This document shows, piece by piece, positions 22,263-30,769 of a stretch of 35,876 nucleotides of DNA (position 1 is the stretch's first letter; every line of letters starts with the position of its first letter). The notes beneath the pieces were generated by a model. That model worked only from the letters and a program-made list of their open reading frames with translations. It was not told where the DNA came from and ran no database searches. The DNA is from Rhodobacterales bacterium. GTDB lineage: Bacteria; Pseudomonadota; Alphaproteobacteria; Rhodobacterales; Rhodobacteraceae. The stretch covers positions 1 through 35,876 of the forward strand of contig JAFLCY010000030.1 of NCBI GenBank assembly GCA_017303485.1, given 5' to 3'. Both the position numbers and the translations under genes were made by a program.

Positions 22263-23155
22263 CCGAGATCGTTCCGAAGGAAGCCGAGGCGCTTCTGTCC
22301 TGGCAGGGACTGCTGGCCGCGCTGGAGGCCGGGCACAAGCTGCCGTTGTCCGACATCAAGGACATGTTCCTGTACCGCGACAAAGACACGATCCTGAACC
22401 GGGGCGCCTGGATCGACGGCCTTGGCGCGCTGGTCAAAGCAGCGACGATCTTTCCGGGCAATGCGGCGAAGGGCCTGCCCACGATCTATGGCGTGGTCAG
22501 CCTGTTCGACGACGCGACCGGTGATCTTTCCGCGCTGGTCGACTTCCATCTGGTGACCAAGTGGAAGACGGCGGGGGACAGCCTGCTCTCGGCCTCGCGA
22601 CTGGCGCGCAAGGACGCGAGGGAGTTCCTGCTGGTTGGCGCGGGTGCGGTGGCGCGCAGCATGGTGGAGGCCTATTCCGCGGTCTTCCCGGATGCCCGCT
22701 TCACGGTCTGGAGCCGGACCCGCGAAAGCGCCGAGGCGATGGGCCTGCCGGTCGCCGATGATCTGGAGGCGGCGGTGAAGCGGGCGGATGTGATCTGCTC
22801 GGCCACGATGGCGACCTCGCCGCTGATCAAGGGCGAGTGGTTGCAGCCGGGCCAGCACATCGACCTGATCGGGGCCTACAAGCCCGGCATGCGTGAAGTG
22901 GACGACAGGGCGATGAGCCGCGCGCGGGTCTTTGTCGACAGCCGCAAGACCACGATCCACCATATCGGCGAGATCATGGACCCGATCGCCTCGGGCGCGA
23001 TCACGGAAGCGGATATCGTCGCGGATTTCTACGACGACCCGGCGCTGTATGCCCGGCGCTCCGCGGACGAGATCACCATCGCCAAGAACGGCGGCGGGGC
23101 GCATCTGGACCTGATGACGGCGAGCTACATCGCCGACCGCTGGCGCTCGCGCTGA
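22259..23155 (+). CDS. Ornithine cyclodeaminase / mu-crystallin family protein
   Basis: The 298-residue protein has the OCD/mu-crystallin layout. LVKAATIFPGNAAKGLPTIYGVVSLFD holds the active-site-type Lys (K60) and VTKWKTAGDSLLSASRLA the substrate loop. FLLVGAGAVARSM (about 124-135) is a Rossmann dinucleotide site, and HIDLIGAYKPGMREVDD the C-terminal active-site strand. In true ornithine cyclodeaminase that last strand carries an Asp where this protein reads AYKP, so it is more likely an imine or ketimine reductase or amino acid dehydrogenase of the same fold. Its stop abuts the stop of the convergent EmrB gene with no gap. Confidence 0.87.
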   Translation: MTEIVPKEAEALLSWQGLLAALEAGHKLPLSDIKDMFLYRDKDTILNRGAWIDGLGALVKAATIFPGNAAKGLPTIYGVVSLFDDATGDLSALVDFHLVTKWKTAGDSLLSASRLARKDAREFLLVGAGAVARSMVEAYSAVFPDARFTVWSRTRESAEAMGLPVADDLEAAVKRADVICSATMATSPLIKGEWLQPGQHIDLIGAYKPGMREVDDRAMSRARVFVDSRKTTIHHIGEIMDPIASGAITEADIVADFYDDPALYARRSADEITIAKNGGGAHLDLMTASYIADRWRSR

Positions 23156-24688
23156 TCAGGCTTTCGCCGGACGCCGCAGGATCAGCGCCAGCGGCATTGC
23201 GGCCAGCGTGACCCACATCATCAGCTGGAAGTCGTTGATGTAGGAGATCATCGCCGCCTGCACGTTCACCAGCCCGTCCAGCATCTGCAGCGTGGTCGCG
23301 TTGCCGGTGATGGCCGAGGGGTAGGCCTGCGCCAGCACCGGGTTGTAGGGCTGGATGAAGCTGCCAAGCTCGCCGTGGTTGATCTGGATGTTGCGTGTCA
23401 GCGCGGCGGTCACGATGGAAATCCCGATGGACGAGCCGATGTTGCGCACCAGGCTGAAGAGGCTGGTCGCATCGGCGCGGAAGCGGGGCTCCAGCGTGGC
23501 GAAGGCGATGGTGGACAGGGGCACGAAGACAAGGCCAAGGCCAAGGCCCTGCACCACGCCGCTGCGGATGATCGGCCAGCTGTCCATCTGCGGGGTGAAG
23601 CCGGTCATCTCCCACAGCGAAAGGGCGGTCAGCGTCAGGCCCGCCAGCACCAGGGCACGCGGGTCGACGACGCGCACCAGACGGCCGACGAGCAGCATGG
23701 AGATCATCGTCCCCACCCCGCGCGGGGCCATGACCCAGCCGGTGGTGATCACCGGGTAGCCAAGGATTCGCGACAGCATCGGCGGCAGAAGCGCGAGACT
23801 GGCCAGAAGGATGATGCCGACGACGAAGATGAAGATCAGGCCGATGCGGAAGTTGCTGTCGCGGAGCATCTGGGGGTCGAGGAAGGGATGCTCCTTGGTC
23901 AGGATGTGGACGCAGAACATCCAGAAGCCCGAGATCGTGATCATCAGGTAGATCCAGGTCTCGACGGCCGAGAACCAGTCGACCTCGCCGCCGCGGTCCA
24001 GCATCAGTTGCAGCGACCCGATGGCCAGCGACAGAAGCGCAAAGCCTGCCATGTCGAAGCTGCGCCGCTTGCGGGGAACCTTGGGCAGGTAGGCGAGGCA
24101 GCCGAGCAGTGCCAGCGCCCCGACCGGCAGGTTGATCAGGAAGACCCAGCGCCAGTTGTAGCTTTCGGTCAGCCAGCCGCCCAGCGTCGGGCCGATGATC
24201 GGGCCGACCATGATCCCTGCCCCCCACATCGCCATCGCCTGCCCCGCCTTCTCACGCGGGTTGATGTCAAGGAGGAAGGTCTGCGACAAAGGCACGATGG
24301 CGGCACCGAAAACGCCCTGCATAAGGCGGAAGGCCACCATCGACGGCAGGCTCCACGCAATGCCGCAGGCCAGCGACGCGGCGACGAAGCCGACGATGGA
24401 GATCAGGAACAGCTCGCGCTTGCCCAGCCGGTCGGCGAGCCAGCCGGTCACCGGCGTCATGATCGCCGAGGCAACGATGTAACTGGTCAGCACCCAGGTG
24501 ATCGTGTCCTGCGAGGCACCCAGATCGCCGGTCATCGAGGGCAGGGCGACATTGGCGATGGTGGTGTCCAGCACCTGCATGATTGTCGCCGCCATGATCG
24601 ACAGCGTGATCAGCCCGCGATTCTTGACCTCGATGGCCGGGCCAGATCCCGATGGACCGGCAGGCACCGCTTCCGGAATGTCGGACAT
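23156..24688 (-). CDS. emrB: EmrB/QacA-type MFS drug efflux permease (DHA2, 14 helices)
   Basis: The 510-residue protein is a DHA2-family proton-driven exporter. VLDTTIANVALPSM in helix 1 and GWLADRLGKR (82-91, motif A) are diagnostic, as is WGAGIMVGPIIGPTLGGWLTESYNWRWVFLINLPVG. The length and helix number fit the 14-helix class. With the membrane fusion protein encoded just upstream it should form an EmrAB-type pump that moves drugs across the envelope. It starts 6 bp after the emrA stop, so the genes form one operon with marR. It ends directly against the OCD-like gene. Confidence 0.93.
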   Translation of the reverse strand: MSDIPEAVPAGPSGSGPAIEVKNRGLITLSIMAATIMQVLDTTIANVALPSMTGDLGASQDTITWVLTSYIVASAIMTPVTGWLADRLGKRELFLISIVGFVAASLACGIAWSLPSMVAFRLMQGVFGAAIVPLSQTFLLDINPREKAGQAMAMWGAGIMVGPIIGPTLGGWLTESYNWRWVFLINLPVGALALLGCLAYLPKVPRKRRSFDMAGFALLSLAIGSLQLMLDRGGEVDWFSAVETWIYLMITISGFWMFCVHILTKEHPFLDPQMLRDSNFRIGLIFIFVVGIILLASLALLPPMLSRILGYPVITTGWVMAPRGVGTMISMLLVGRLVRVVDPRALVLAGLTLTALSLWEMTGFTPQMDSWPIIRSGVVQGLGLGLVFVPLSTIAFATLEPRFRADATSLFSLVRNIGSSIGISIVTAALTRNIQINHGELGSFIQPYNPVLAQAYPSAITGNATTLQMLDGLVNVQAAMISYINDFQLMMWVTLAAMPLALILRRPAKA

Positions 24689-24694
24689 CGGCCC

Positions 24695-25813
24695 TTATTC
24701 CTTGGCGGCAAGCCGCGTGTCGGCAGAGGCGGGGGTGGTATCGACCGTCACTTCCGCGCTGAGACCGGAGGCCAACGACGCCGCCCCCTGCGGATCGTCC
24801 AGCTTGATGCGCACCGGTACGCGCTGGGTGACCTTCACCCAGTTGCCGGTGGCGTTCTGGGCCGGAAGCAGCGAGAACTCCGCCCCGGTTCCGGCGCCGA
24901 TGGCCTCGACTGTTCCGGTGAAGGTCTTGCCCGGCGCTGCGTCGAACACGATTTCGGCGGGCTGACCCTCGGCCAGATCGGCAAGCTGGGTCTCCTTGAA
25001 GTTGGCATCGACCCAGGCCGCCCCGGTTTCGACCAGCGCAAAGACCGGCTGGCCTGCGGCAAGCATCACCCCTTCATGAAACGAGGACGCCTGGTAGATC
25101 ACTCCGTCCGCCGGGGCGGTGACGCGGGTGACCGACAGGTTGTAGCGGGCGCGGTCCAGTTCGGCCAGCGCGGCACGAACGGCGGGGTGGTCGTCGGTCG
25201 CTGCCGTCGGATCGCCCCCAAGGGCTGCCCGCGCGGCATTCGCGGTCAACCGGGCGACTTCGGCCGTTTCGCGGGCCTGGCGGCTGACGTGACGGGATTC
25301 GTCCACTGTGCTGGAGGCGGCGACCCCCTTGCCCGATAGGGCTTCCTGGCGGGCCAGCTCACCCTCCCGATACTTCGCATTGTCCTCGGCCAGCGCGGCC
25401 TGCGCCTCGGCCTGCGCCAGCGCGGCCTTCAGCTGCTCGACCTGAAGACGCGCCGCGTTCACGGCAGCCTCGGCCTGCGCGACGGCCAGCTCATAGGGTT
25501 GCGGATCGACCTGAAACAAAAGATCACCCGCCTTCACGGCCTGCAGTTCACGCACATTCACCGTGACCACCCGCCCGGCGACCGTCGGGGCGACCGAGAT
25601 GCGTGCCTGGTGCAGATAGGCGTTCTCCGTGCTTTCCTGGGGCGTCCCGGACAGCCACCAGCCGGCCGCGCCAAGCAGCAGCAGCGCGGGCACCGACAGC
25701 ATCATGAGGGCCTTGCGCAGGGGACGGGCCGGTTTCGGCTGTCCGGCCTTCGGCACCTCGACCGATGCGAGGGTAGCGTTTGCGGTGGCGTCAGAGGGGG
25801 ACAATGCGTTCAC
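24695..25813 (-). CDS. emrA: EmrA-type membrane fusion protein (HlyD family)
   Basis: The 372-residue protein has a cytosolic N-tail, one transmembrane helix (about 37-55), and a periplasmic adaptor. The first half of the lipoyl domain is VAPTVAGRVVTVNVRELQAVKAGDLLFQVD. A coiled-coil hairpin rich in Ala and Glu follows (about 105-215). The second lipoyl half is LSVTRVTAPADGVIYQAS, followed by a beta-barrel. This is the EmrA/FusE layout, bridging EmrB to an outer-membrane channel. The start is GTG at 25811-25813, sharing GTGA with the MarR stop, which is strong evidence of translational coupling. Confidence 0.93.
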   Translation of the reverse strand: MNALSPSDATANATLASVEVPKAGQPKPARPLRKALMMLSVPALLLLGAAGWWLSGTPQESTENAYLHQARISVAPTVAGRVVTVNVRELQAVKAGDLLFQVDPQPYELAVAQAEAAVNAARLQVEQLKAALAQAEAQAALAEDNAKYREGELARQEALSGKGVAASSTVDESRHVSRQARETAEVARLTANAARAALGGDPTAATDDHPAVRAALAELDRARYNLSVTRVTAPADGVIYQASSFHEGVMLAAGQPVFALVETGAAWVDANFKETQLADLAEGQPAEIVFDAAPGKTFTGTVEAIGAGTGAEFSLLPAQNATGNWVKVTQRVPVRIKLDDPQGAASLASGLSAEVTVDTTPASADTRLAAKE

Positions 25814-26289
25814 TTCACGGTCTCAAGCGATGGAGAGGCTGTCGCCAATCCCTCGGAGGGATCGCTGGCCTTCAGGTTCTCGATGATCCTTACCAGGGCG
25901 GCCTGGACGATGCGCCGGTCGTCGTCGGTCAGCCCGGCGAGGGCCTCGTCATAGACCTGTTCGACGATCTGCTTGGCCTGCGGGCCGGTCTGACGGGCCT
26001 TTTCGGACGCCATCACGATGCGGGCGCGGCGGTCGTTGGGATGCGGCTCGCGATGCAGCCAGCCGCCCTGTTCCATACGGTCGAGGAGGCGCGACACGCT
26101 GATCGGCTCGACCTCCAGCAGCGCAGCAAGCGCGCTTTGCGTCGAAGGTCCGTTTCGCAGGAGATGTCCAAGCAGACGCCATTGCGCCGCCGACAGCCCA
26201 TGCGAGGCGGTCCGCTGCTCAAAGCGGGTCCAGAGCTTGCGGGACGCGTCTTGCAGAAGCGGGCCGAGTCGGTCGATGCGGTAATTCAT
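25810..26289 (-). CDS. MarR-family repressor of the emrAB operon
   Basis: The 159-residue protein has the MarR winged helix (about 30-98). It includes LSAAQWRLLGHLLRNGPSTQSALAALLEVEPISVSRLLDRMEQGGWLHREPHPNDRRARIVMASEKA, with the DRRAR wing. It is the first gene of the operon and its stop overlaps the emrA start by four bases. It very likely represses its own operon through the palindrome five bases upstream of its ATG and is released by drug-like ligands. No clear ribosome-binding site precedes the ATG. Confidence 0.92.
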   Translation of the reverse strand: MNYRIDRLGPLLQDASRKLWTRFEQRTASHGLSAAQWRLLGHLLRNGPSTQSALAALLEVEPISVSRLLDRMEQGGWLHREPHPNDRRARIVMASEKARQTGPQAKQIVEQVYDEALAGLTDDDRRIVQAALVRIIENLKASDPSEGLATASPSLETVK

Positions 26290-26293
26290 TAAG

Positions 26294-26312
26294 CTTGCTT
26301 ACTATAAGCAAG
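26294..26312. promoter_or_regulatory. Perfect palindrome, probable MarR operator
   Basis: CTTGCTTA-CTA-TAAGCAAG is a perfect 19-bp dyad with 8-bp arms; AA/TT further out also pairs. It ends 5 bp upstream of the marR ATG. On the minus strand it contains TATAGT (reverse complement at 26301-26306), a plausible -10, so binding would block the promoter directly. Confidence 0.75.
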
Positions 26313-26551
26313 ATTATGATGCAAGTGATGCTCGAACCCGGCTTCACCCACTGAAACGGCGTTTTGGACAGGCCGATCAGATGGATTCCCGCCCCGAGAG
26401 GCGAATCAAGGTTCTCGGCAGTGGGAGCCCCGGGCCATCAGCTCATGGCGACCCCGAGGTCAGGCGCGGCATCCGGGCACAGGTCCGCGGACAGCATCAG
26501 GCCACGGAGCCCGGCATTTCTGTAAGACGCTGTATTTCGGGATTTTTTTAT
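26313..26551. other. Intergenic region upstream of marR
   Basis: About 240 bp between the MarR operator and the 3' end of tRNA-Pro. It contains no credible gene. A run of seven T at about 26544-26550 on the plus strand lacks a preceding hairpin. The region nearest 26330 may supply the -35 of the marR promoter. Confidence 0.35.
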
Positions 26552-26628
26552 TGGTCGGAGCGAGAGGATTCGAACCTCCGACCCCCTGCTCCCGAAGCAG
26601 GTGCGCTACCAGACTGCGCTACGCTCCG
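26552..26628 (-). tRNA. tRNA-Pro (anticodon CGG)
   Basis: Read on the minus strand, the 77-nt gene folds as a standard cloverleaf. The acceptor CGGAGCG pairs with CGCTCCG, followed by A and an encoded CCA. The D arm is GCGCAGTCTGGTAGCGC. The anticodon stem CCTGC/GCAGG encloses TTCGGGA, giving anticodon CGG. The T arm GGTTCGAATCC is intact. It closely resembles bacterial proline tRNAs that read CCG. It lies downstream of, and on the same strand as, the EamA gene at 26675. Confidence 0.97.
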
Positions 26629-26674
26629 ACCGTGGCGCGGGGTTATCCCGTCCGTCCGGCTTTGGCAAGGGGCC

Positions 26675-27640
26675 TCACGCCTGATCGCCGCCCCTTTCGA
26701 AGCGCTTCAGCCAGCTGGAAATGCGGGGCAGGGTGCCGATCTCCCAGCGTGAGCGGTTTTCCAGCACCGGGCGGTTCTGGCTGACCGAGGGCGTCCCTTC
26801 GCGCAAGACGATGTAGATGCCCGAGGCGATGATCACGCTGGATCCGACCGCGGTGTAGAAATCGACGCTTTCGCTGAAGAAGAGCCAGCCATACAGCGCA
26901 GCCCAGATGATCTGGGAATATTGCATCGGCGCGACGATGATCGCCGGTGCCATGCGATAGGCAGCAATGCTGCCAAGCGCGCCCAGCGTACCGAGGAAGG
27001 CCATCACCGCGGTCAGGGCAAGGTCGGCAACTGGCATCGGCTGGTAGACGAAGGGCATCAGCGCGCCAGTGGCGACGAAGGTCAGTACCATCGGGTAAAG
27101 CATCAGCACGACCGAGCGTTCGTCACGTCCGATCTTGCGCACGATGATCGAGGAGAGCGAGCCAGTCGTGGCTGCCCCAAGTGCCGCCAGATGACCAAGC
27201 GAGAAGCTGTCGCCGCTGCCCGGGCGCAGCACGATGATGACGCCAACCAGCCCGACAACGACCGCTATGCCGCGGCGGAGGCCGACTTTCTCTCCCAGCA
27301 TCGGGATGGCCATCAGGGTGATGAGAAGCGGCATGGCGAAGAAGATTGCGTAGCAGGTGGCCATCGGCAGGACCGAGAAGGCGTAGAAGCCCATCGCCCC
27401 GGTGACGACCGCACTGATGGTGCGGATCGCGGTCCACCAGGGATGGCGCGGGATCAGCGTGCCGTCGCGCCTGTCGCTGAGCAACAGGACGGTGACGATG
27501 GGAAACCCCATCAGCCCCGCAAAGAACATCGTCTGGAAGGAAGAGTATGTGCCGCCGAGATACTTCACCACGACGTCATGCGTGGCATAGGCACCGAAAG
27601 CGGCAAGCGACAGAAGGGCGCCGCGCAGGTTGGGGGACAT
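26675..27640 (-). CDS. EamA/DMT-family permease, tandem copy 1
   Basis: The 321-residue protein has ten hydrophobic helices in two EamA repeats. LRGALLSLAAFGAYATHDVVVKYLGG opens it, ATCYAIFFAMPLLITLMAIPMLGEKVG ends repeat one, and APMQYSQIIWAALYGWLFFSE marks repeat two. A C-terminal tail of about 45 mostly charged residues follows the last helix. It resembles the neighbouring permease at 27736 (shared QYSQI-WAAL and YAIFF-MPL segments), so the pair arose by duplication. The start at 27640 (MSPNLRG) begins right at the domain; the open frame to 27718 has no family sequence. Confidence 0.9.
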   Translation of the reverse strand: MSPNLRGALLSLAAFGAYATHDVVVKYLGGTYSSFQTMFFAGLMGFPIVTVLLLSDRRDGTLIPRHPWWTAIRTISAVVTGAMGFYAFSVLPMATCYAIFFAMPLLITLMAIPMLGEKVGLRRGIAVVVGLVGVIIVLRPGSGDSFSLGHLAALGAATTGSLSSIIVRKIGRDERSVVLMLYPMVLTFVATGALMPFVYQPMPVADLALTAVMAFLGTLGALGSIAAYRMAPAIIVAPMQYSQIIWAALYGWLFFSESVDFYTAVGSSVIIASGIYIVLREGTPSVSQNRPVLENRSRWEIGTLPRISSWLKRFERGGDQA

Positions 27641-27735
27641 TTGAAAAGGTTCCGGCTGTGGCGCGAGGGCGCGCCGCGTTAGCGGCAACAGTTTCGCGCG
27701 GAACGCCGCCGGATGCAAGGCCGGGGCCGGGAAAT

Positions 27736-28596
27736 TCAGGCGGTCTCCCGCCGGTTTCGGTCGGGCCGCGCCACCACAAGCAGCCCCGCCGCCGCAATGA
27801 TCACCATGCCGATGGTGGTGCTGGCGGTCATCGGTTCGGCGAAGAACAATGCCCCGAAAAGGGCGGCCCAGGCGATCTGGGAATATTGCGTCGGGGCGAC
27901 TACGACCGGCGGCGCGGCGCGATAGGCCGAGATCATCAGGACCGTGCCGCCCATCCCGGTCAGCGAGACGCTTGCGACGGTGGCGAGGTCGGCTGCCGGC
28001 ATCGGGACATAGCGGCCAGGAAGCAGCAGGAAAGCCGTCAGCGTCTGGCCTAGCACCGGGTAGAGCAGCATCGCGACCGAAGCTTCCACCCCGCCGGTCT
28101 TGCGCACGATCAGGTAGTGGATGGCGGCAAGGACGGTGCCCAGAACCGCCGCGAGATGGGCAAGGTCGAAGTCCACCCGCCCCGGGTTCAGGGCCACCAG
28201 CACGCCGATGAGACCAAGCACCACCGCAAAGCCGCCCGTCGCATCCACCCGGTCGCCCAGCACCGGCCAGGCCAGCAGCGTCAGCATCAGGGGCAGGGTG
28301 AAGAAGATCGCATAGGCCTGCGCCAGCGGCAGTGCGGTGAAGGCATAGGTGACGAGAAGCCCGTTGCCGATCAGCGCCAGCGTGCGGATCGCCATCAGCC
28401 AGGGATGCACAGGCCGAAGGGACATCGGCGATCTCAGCCAGAGCAGGCCGATCAGCGGCAGGGTAAACAGGCCCGCGAAGGCGACGATCTGCACCGGGTG
28501 GTAGCTGCCGCCCAGGAACTTGATCGTGGCATCCGCCATCGAGAAGAGGCCGAAACCCGCCAGCCCGAGCAGCACGCCTTTGAGGGGGGAAGACAT
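27736..28596 (-). CDS. EamA/DMT-family permease, tandem copy 2
   Basis: The 286-residue ten-helix permease begins MSSPLKGVLLGLAGFGLFSMADATIKFLGG. It carries AQAYAIFFTLPLMLTLLAWPVLGDRV and APTQYSQIAWAALFGALFFAE, clearly paralogous to copy 1, which starts 95 bp downstream. It lacks the long charged C-terminal tail of copy 1. It lies 51 bp after leuB on the same strand. A role in export of a branched-chain intermediate is possible but rests only on position. Confidence 0.9.
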   Translation of the reverse strand: MSSPLKGVLLGLAGFGLFSMADATIKFLGGSYHPVQIVAFAGLFTLPLIGLLWLRSPMSLRPVHPWLMAIRTLALIGNGLLVTYAFTALPLAQAYAIFFTLPLMLTLLAWPVLGDRVDATGGFAVVLGLIGVLVALNPGRVDFDLAHLAAVLGTVLAAIHYLIVRKTGGVEASVAMLLYPVLGQTLTAFLLLPGRYVPMPAADLATVASVSLTGMGGTVLMISAYRAAPPVVVAPTQYSQIAWAALFGALFFAEPMTASTTIGMVIIAAAGLLVVARPDRNRRETA

Positions 28597-28647
28597 CGGC
28601 GGCTCCTGGCCGGTTGTGTGCCGGGGCGGGATGCCCCGGCGCGCGGG

Positions 28648-29754
28648 TCAGAGGCTCGCGTCCAGCGCGGCGACCACGGCGTCGCCCATCTGGCTGGTCG
28701 AGACCGGGGTGCCGCCCTCCGGCCCCATCAGGTCGGCGGTGCGGACGCCGTCGGCCAGTACCTTTTCCACCGCCTTCTCGACGCGGGTGGCCTCCTCGCC
28801 CAGATCGAAGCTGTAGCGCAGCGCCATGGCGAACGACAGGATGCAGGCGATCGGGTTGGCTTTGCCTTGTCCGGCAATGTCAGGGGCCGAGCCATGCACG
28901 GGTTCGTACAGTGCCTTCGGGCGGCCGTTGGCCATCGGCTGACCCAACGAGGCCGAGGGCAGCATCCCCAGCGAGCCGGTCAGCATTGCCGCCATGTCGG
29001 ACAAGAGGTCTCCGAACAGGTTGTCGGTCACGATCACGTCGAACTGCTTGGGCCAGCGGCAAAGCTGCATCGCGCCCGCGTCGGCGTACATGTGCGACAG
29101 CTCGACATCGGGATAGTCGCGGTCATGCACTTCCTGCACCACGTCACGCCACAGGATGCCCGATTCCATCACATTGGCCTTCTCCATCGAGCAGACCTTG
29201 TTGCCGCGCTTGCGGGCCAGTTCAAAGGCCGATTTCGCCACCCGGGCGATCTCGCTCTCGGTGTAGCGCTGGGTGTTGATCCCGACGCGTTCGTTGCCTT
29301 CCTTGAAGATCCCGCGCGGCTCGCCGAAGTAGACGCCGGAGGTCAGTTCGCGGACGATGACGATGTCGAGGCCTGCAACGACCTCTTTCTTCAGCGAGGA
29401 GAAATCCGCCAGCGCGTCGAAGCACTGCGCCGGGCGCAGGTTCGAAAACAGGTCCATCTCCTTGCGCAGACGCAGAAGGCCGCGCTCCGGTTTGACGGAA
29501 AAGTCCAGCTTGTCGTACTTCGGCCCGCCCACGGCGCCCAGCAGCACCGCGTCGACTTCCTGCGCCTTGGCCATCGTGGCATCAGTCAGCGGGGTGCCAT
29601 GCGCGTCATAGGCGCAGCCGCCGACGAGGTCTTCGCTGACGTCGAACCGGATGCCGCGCTTCGCGCCCATCCAGCCGATGATCTTCTTCACCTCGGCCAT
29701 GACTTCGGGGCCGATGCCGTCGCCGGCAAGGATAAGGAGGGAGGGATTGGCCAC
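28648..29754 (-). CDS. leuB: 3-isopropylmalate dehydrogenase
   Basis: The 368-residue cytosolic enzyme oxidises and decarboxylates 3-isopropylmalate to 2-oxoisocaproate in leucine synthesis, using [16 protein letters not shown] starts the protein. [62 protein letters not shown] (metal-binding Asp residues) and [15 protein letters not shown] (NAD site) are all intact, and the length is typical. leuC and leuD are not in the window. A LysR gene lies 54 bp upstream on the same strand; whether it controls leuB is unknown. Confidence 0.97.
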   Translation of the reverse strand: MANPSLLILAGDGIGPEVMAEVKKIIGWMGAKRGIRFDVSEDLVGGCAYDAHGTPLTDATMAKAQEVDAVLLGAVGGPKYDKLDFSVKPERGLLRLRKEMDLFSNLRPAQCFDALADFSSLKKEVVAGLDIVIVRELTSGVYFGEPRGIFKEGNERVGINTQRYTESEIARVAKSAFELARKRGNKVCSMEKANVMESGILWRDVVQEVHDRDYPDVELSHMYADAGAMQLCRWPKQFDVIVTDNLFGDLLSDMAAMLTGSLGMLPSASLGQPMANGRPKALYEPVHGSAPDIAGQGKANPIACILSFAMALRYSFDLGEEATRVEKAVEKVLADGVRTADLMGPEGGTPVSTSQMGDAVVAALDASL

Positions 29755-29808
29755 GCGCTTGCTCCTGCAAAAGGGTCGCGGTTCGCCTAGCCCTTCGGCC
29801 CGAAAACT

Positions 29809-30684
29809 TCAAGCGGGGAAGGCATTGGCCAAAGCGTCCCAGACACGGCGCAGCCGGGGCGACTGGCGCAGGTGCGGCGCGGCGGCCAGCCAGACGGGCA
29901 GGCTCGGCAGGCCCGGGATCAGGTCGATCCGTTCCAGCGCAGGCTCCGCATCGCCCAGGGCCCGGAGGAGCCCCCCCACCCCGCAGCCGGCGCGAACCAG
30001 TTCCACATAGGTCAGCGGATCATCGCAGCGGACCGGGAAGAAGCTGCGGTCGACGTTTATCCCCAGTTTTCCCATCGCCCGAATGATCTGGTCCATCCGG
30101 TCCTGGCCGACGTAGTCAAGCCGCATGAGGTCCTCCGCCGAGGTCGGACGCCCGCGACGGTCGAGGTAGGACTTCGCTGCGTAAAGGCCAAGCGGCAGGT
30201 CGCCCACATGCCGTGCGACAAGGTCCGGTTGCGTGGGCCGGTACATGCGCAGGGCAATGTCGGCCTCGCCGAACAAGAGGTTCTCGGTGGTATCTGACGG
30301 CACCAGGTCGATCTGGATGCCAGGCTCCTCGGCCCGCAGCCGCGCCAGGACGGGGGGCAGGATGCTGTGTGACACAACGCGGCTGGCAGTGATCCGGACG
30401 CTGCCGTCGATGCCGGTGGCGTGGCCCTTGGCTGTCAGCGCCAGATCGGCGGCCGCTGCCTGCATCGCCCGTGCGGGTGCAAGCAACGCCTGCCCGGCAG
30501 CGGTTAGGGACTGCCCCTGCGCAGTGCGCGTGAAGAGCGTGACCTGCAACGCTGCCTCGATCGCCTGGACATGGCGGCCAAGGGTGGGCTGGCTGATGCC
30601 CGTCACCCGCCCGGCGGCGGAAAGCGACCCCGCCTCGGCCACGGCAAGGAAAGATCGGATCAGGGTCCAGTCGGGAAATTCCAT
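29809..30684 (-). CDS. LysR-family transcriptional regulator
   Basis: The 291-residue protein has an N-terminal winged helix (about 4-62: FLAVAEAGSLSAAGRVTGISQPTLGRHVQAIE). A substrate-binding domain starts near residue 93 (GSVRITASRVVSHSILPPVLARLR). EADIALRMYRPTQPDLVARHVGDLPLGLYAAKSYL is typical of the AmpR/GcvA-like branch. The start at 30684 is a normal LysR start. It is divergent from the epimerase-like gene at 30770 across 85 bp, the usual arrangement of a LysR protein and its target. It is also followed by leuB on its own strand. Confidence 0.9.
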   Translation of the reverse strand: MEFPDWTLIRSFLAVAEAGSLSAAGRVTGISQPTLGRHVQAIEAALQVTLFTRTAQGQSLTAAGQALLAPARAMQAAAADLALTAKGHATGIDGSVRITASRVVSHSILPPVLARLRAEEPGIQIDLVPSDTTENLLFGEADIALRMYRPTQPDLVARHVGDLPLGLYAAKSYLDRRGRPTSAEDLMRLDYVGQDRMDQIIRAMGKLGINVDRSFFPVRCDDPLTYVELVRAGCGVGGLLRALGDAEPALERIDLIPGLPSLPVWLAAAPHLRQSPRLRRVWDALANAFPA

Positions 30685-30769
30685 GCGATAATGAATAGCG
30701 GATGGGTGATATCATGCAATTCCTTTTGTAGCCAGAATCGCCGATAGGCAGGCGGCAGGAGGATGCATC
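30685..30769. promoter_or_regulatory. LysR/epimerase divergent promoter region
   Basis: An AT-richer 85-bp stretch between two divergent starts, containing the perfect dyad TGATATCA (30707-30714). It probably holds both promoters and the LysR binding site. The ribosome-binding site GGAGG (30758-30762) for the plus-strand gene is clear; no firm -35/-10 pair was found. Confidence 0.4.

Noticed and set aside
23375-25339. 654-codon plus-strand open frame
   Set aside because: It lies antisense to emrB and emrA, is rich in Arg, Gln, His and Asp as expected of a complement frame of GC-rich genes, and has no domain or ribosome-binding site.
26552-26628. tRNA-Pro as an integration site of a mobile element
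   Set aside because: No integrase, no direct repeat of the tRNA 3' end seen nearby, and the flanking genes look like ordinary chromosomal genes.
28117-29790. 557-codon plus-strand open frame
   Set aside because: Antisense shadow of leuB and part of the EamA gene; composition is Gly/Arg/His-rich with no motif.
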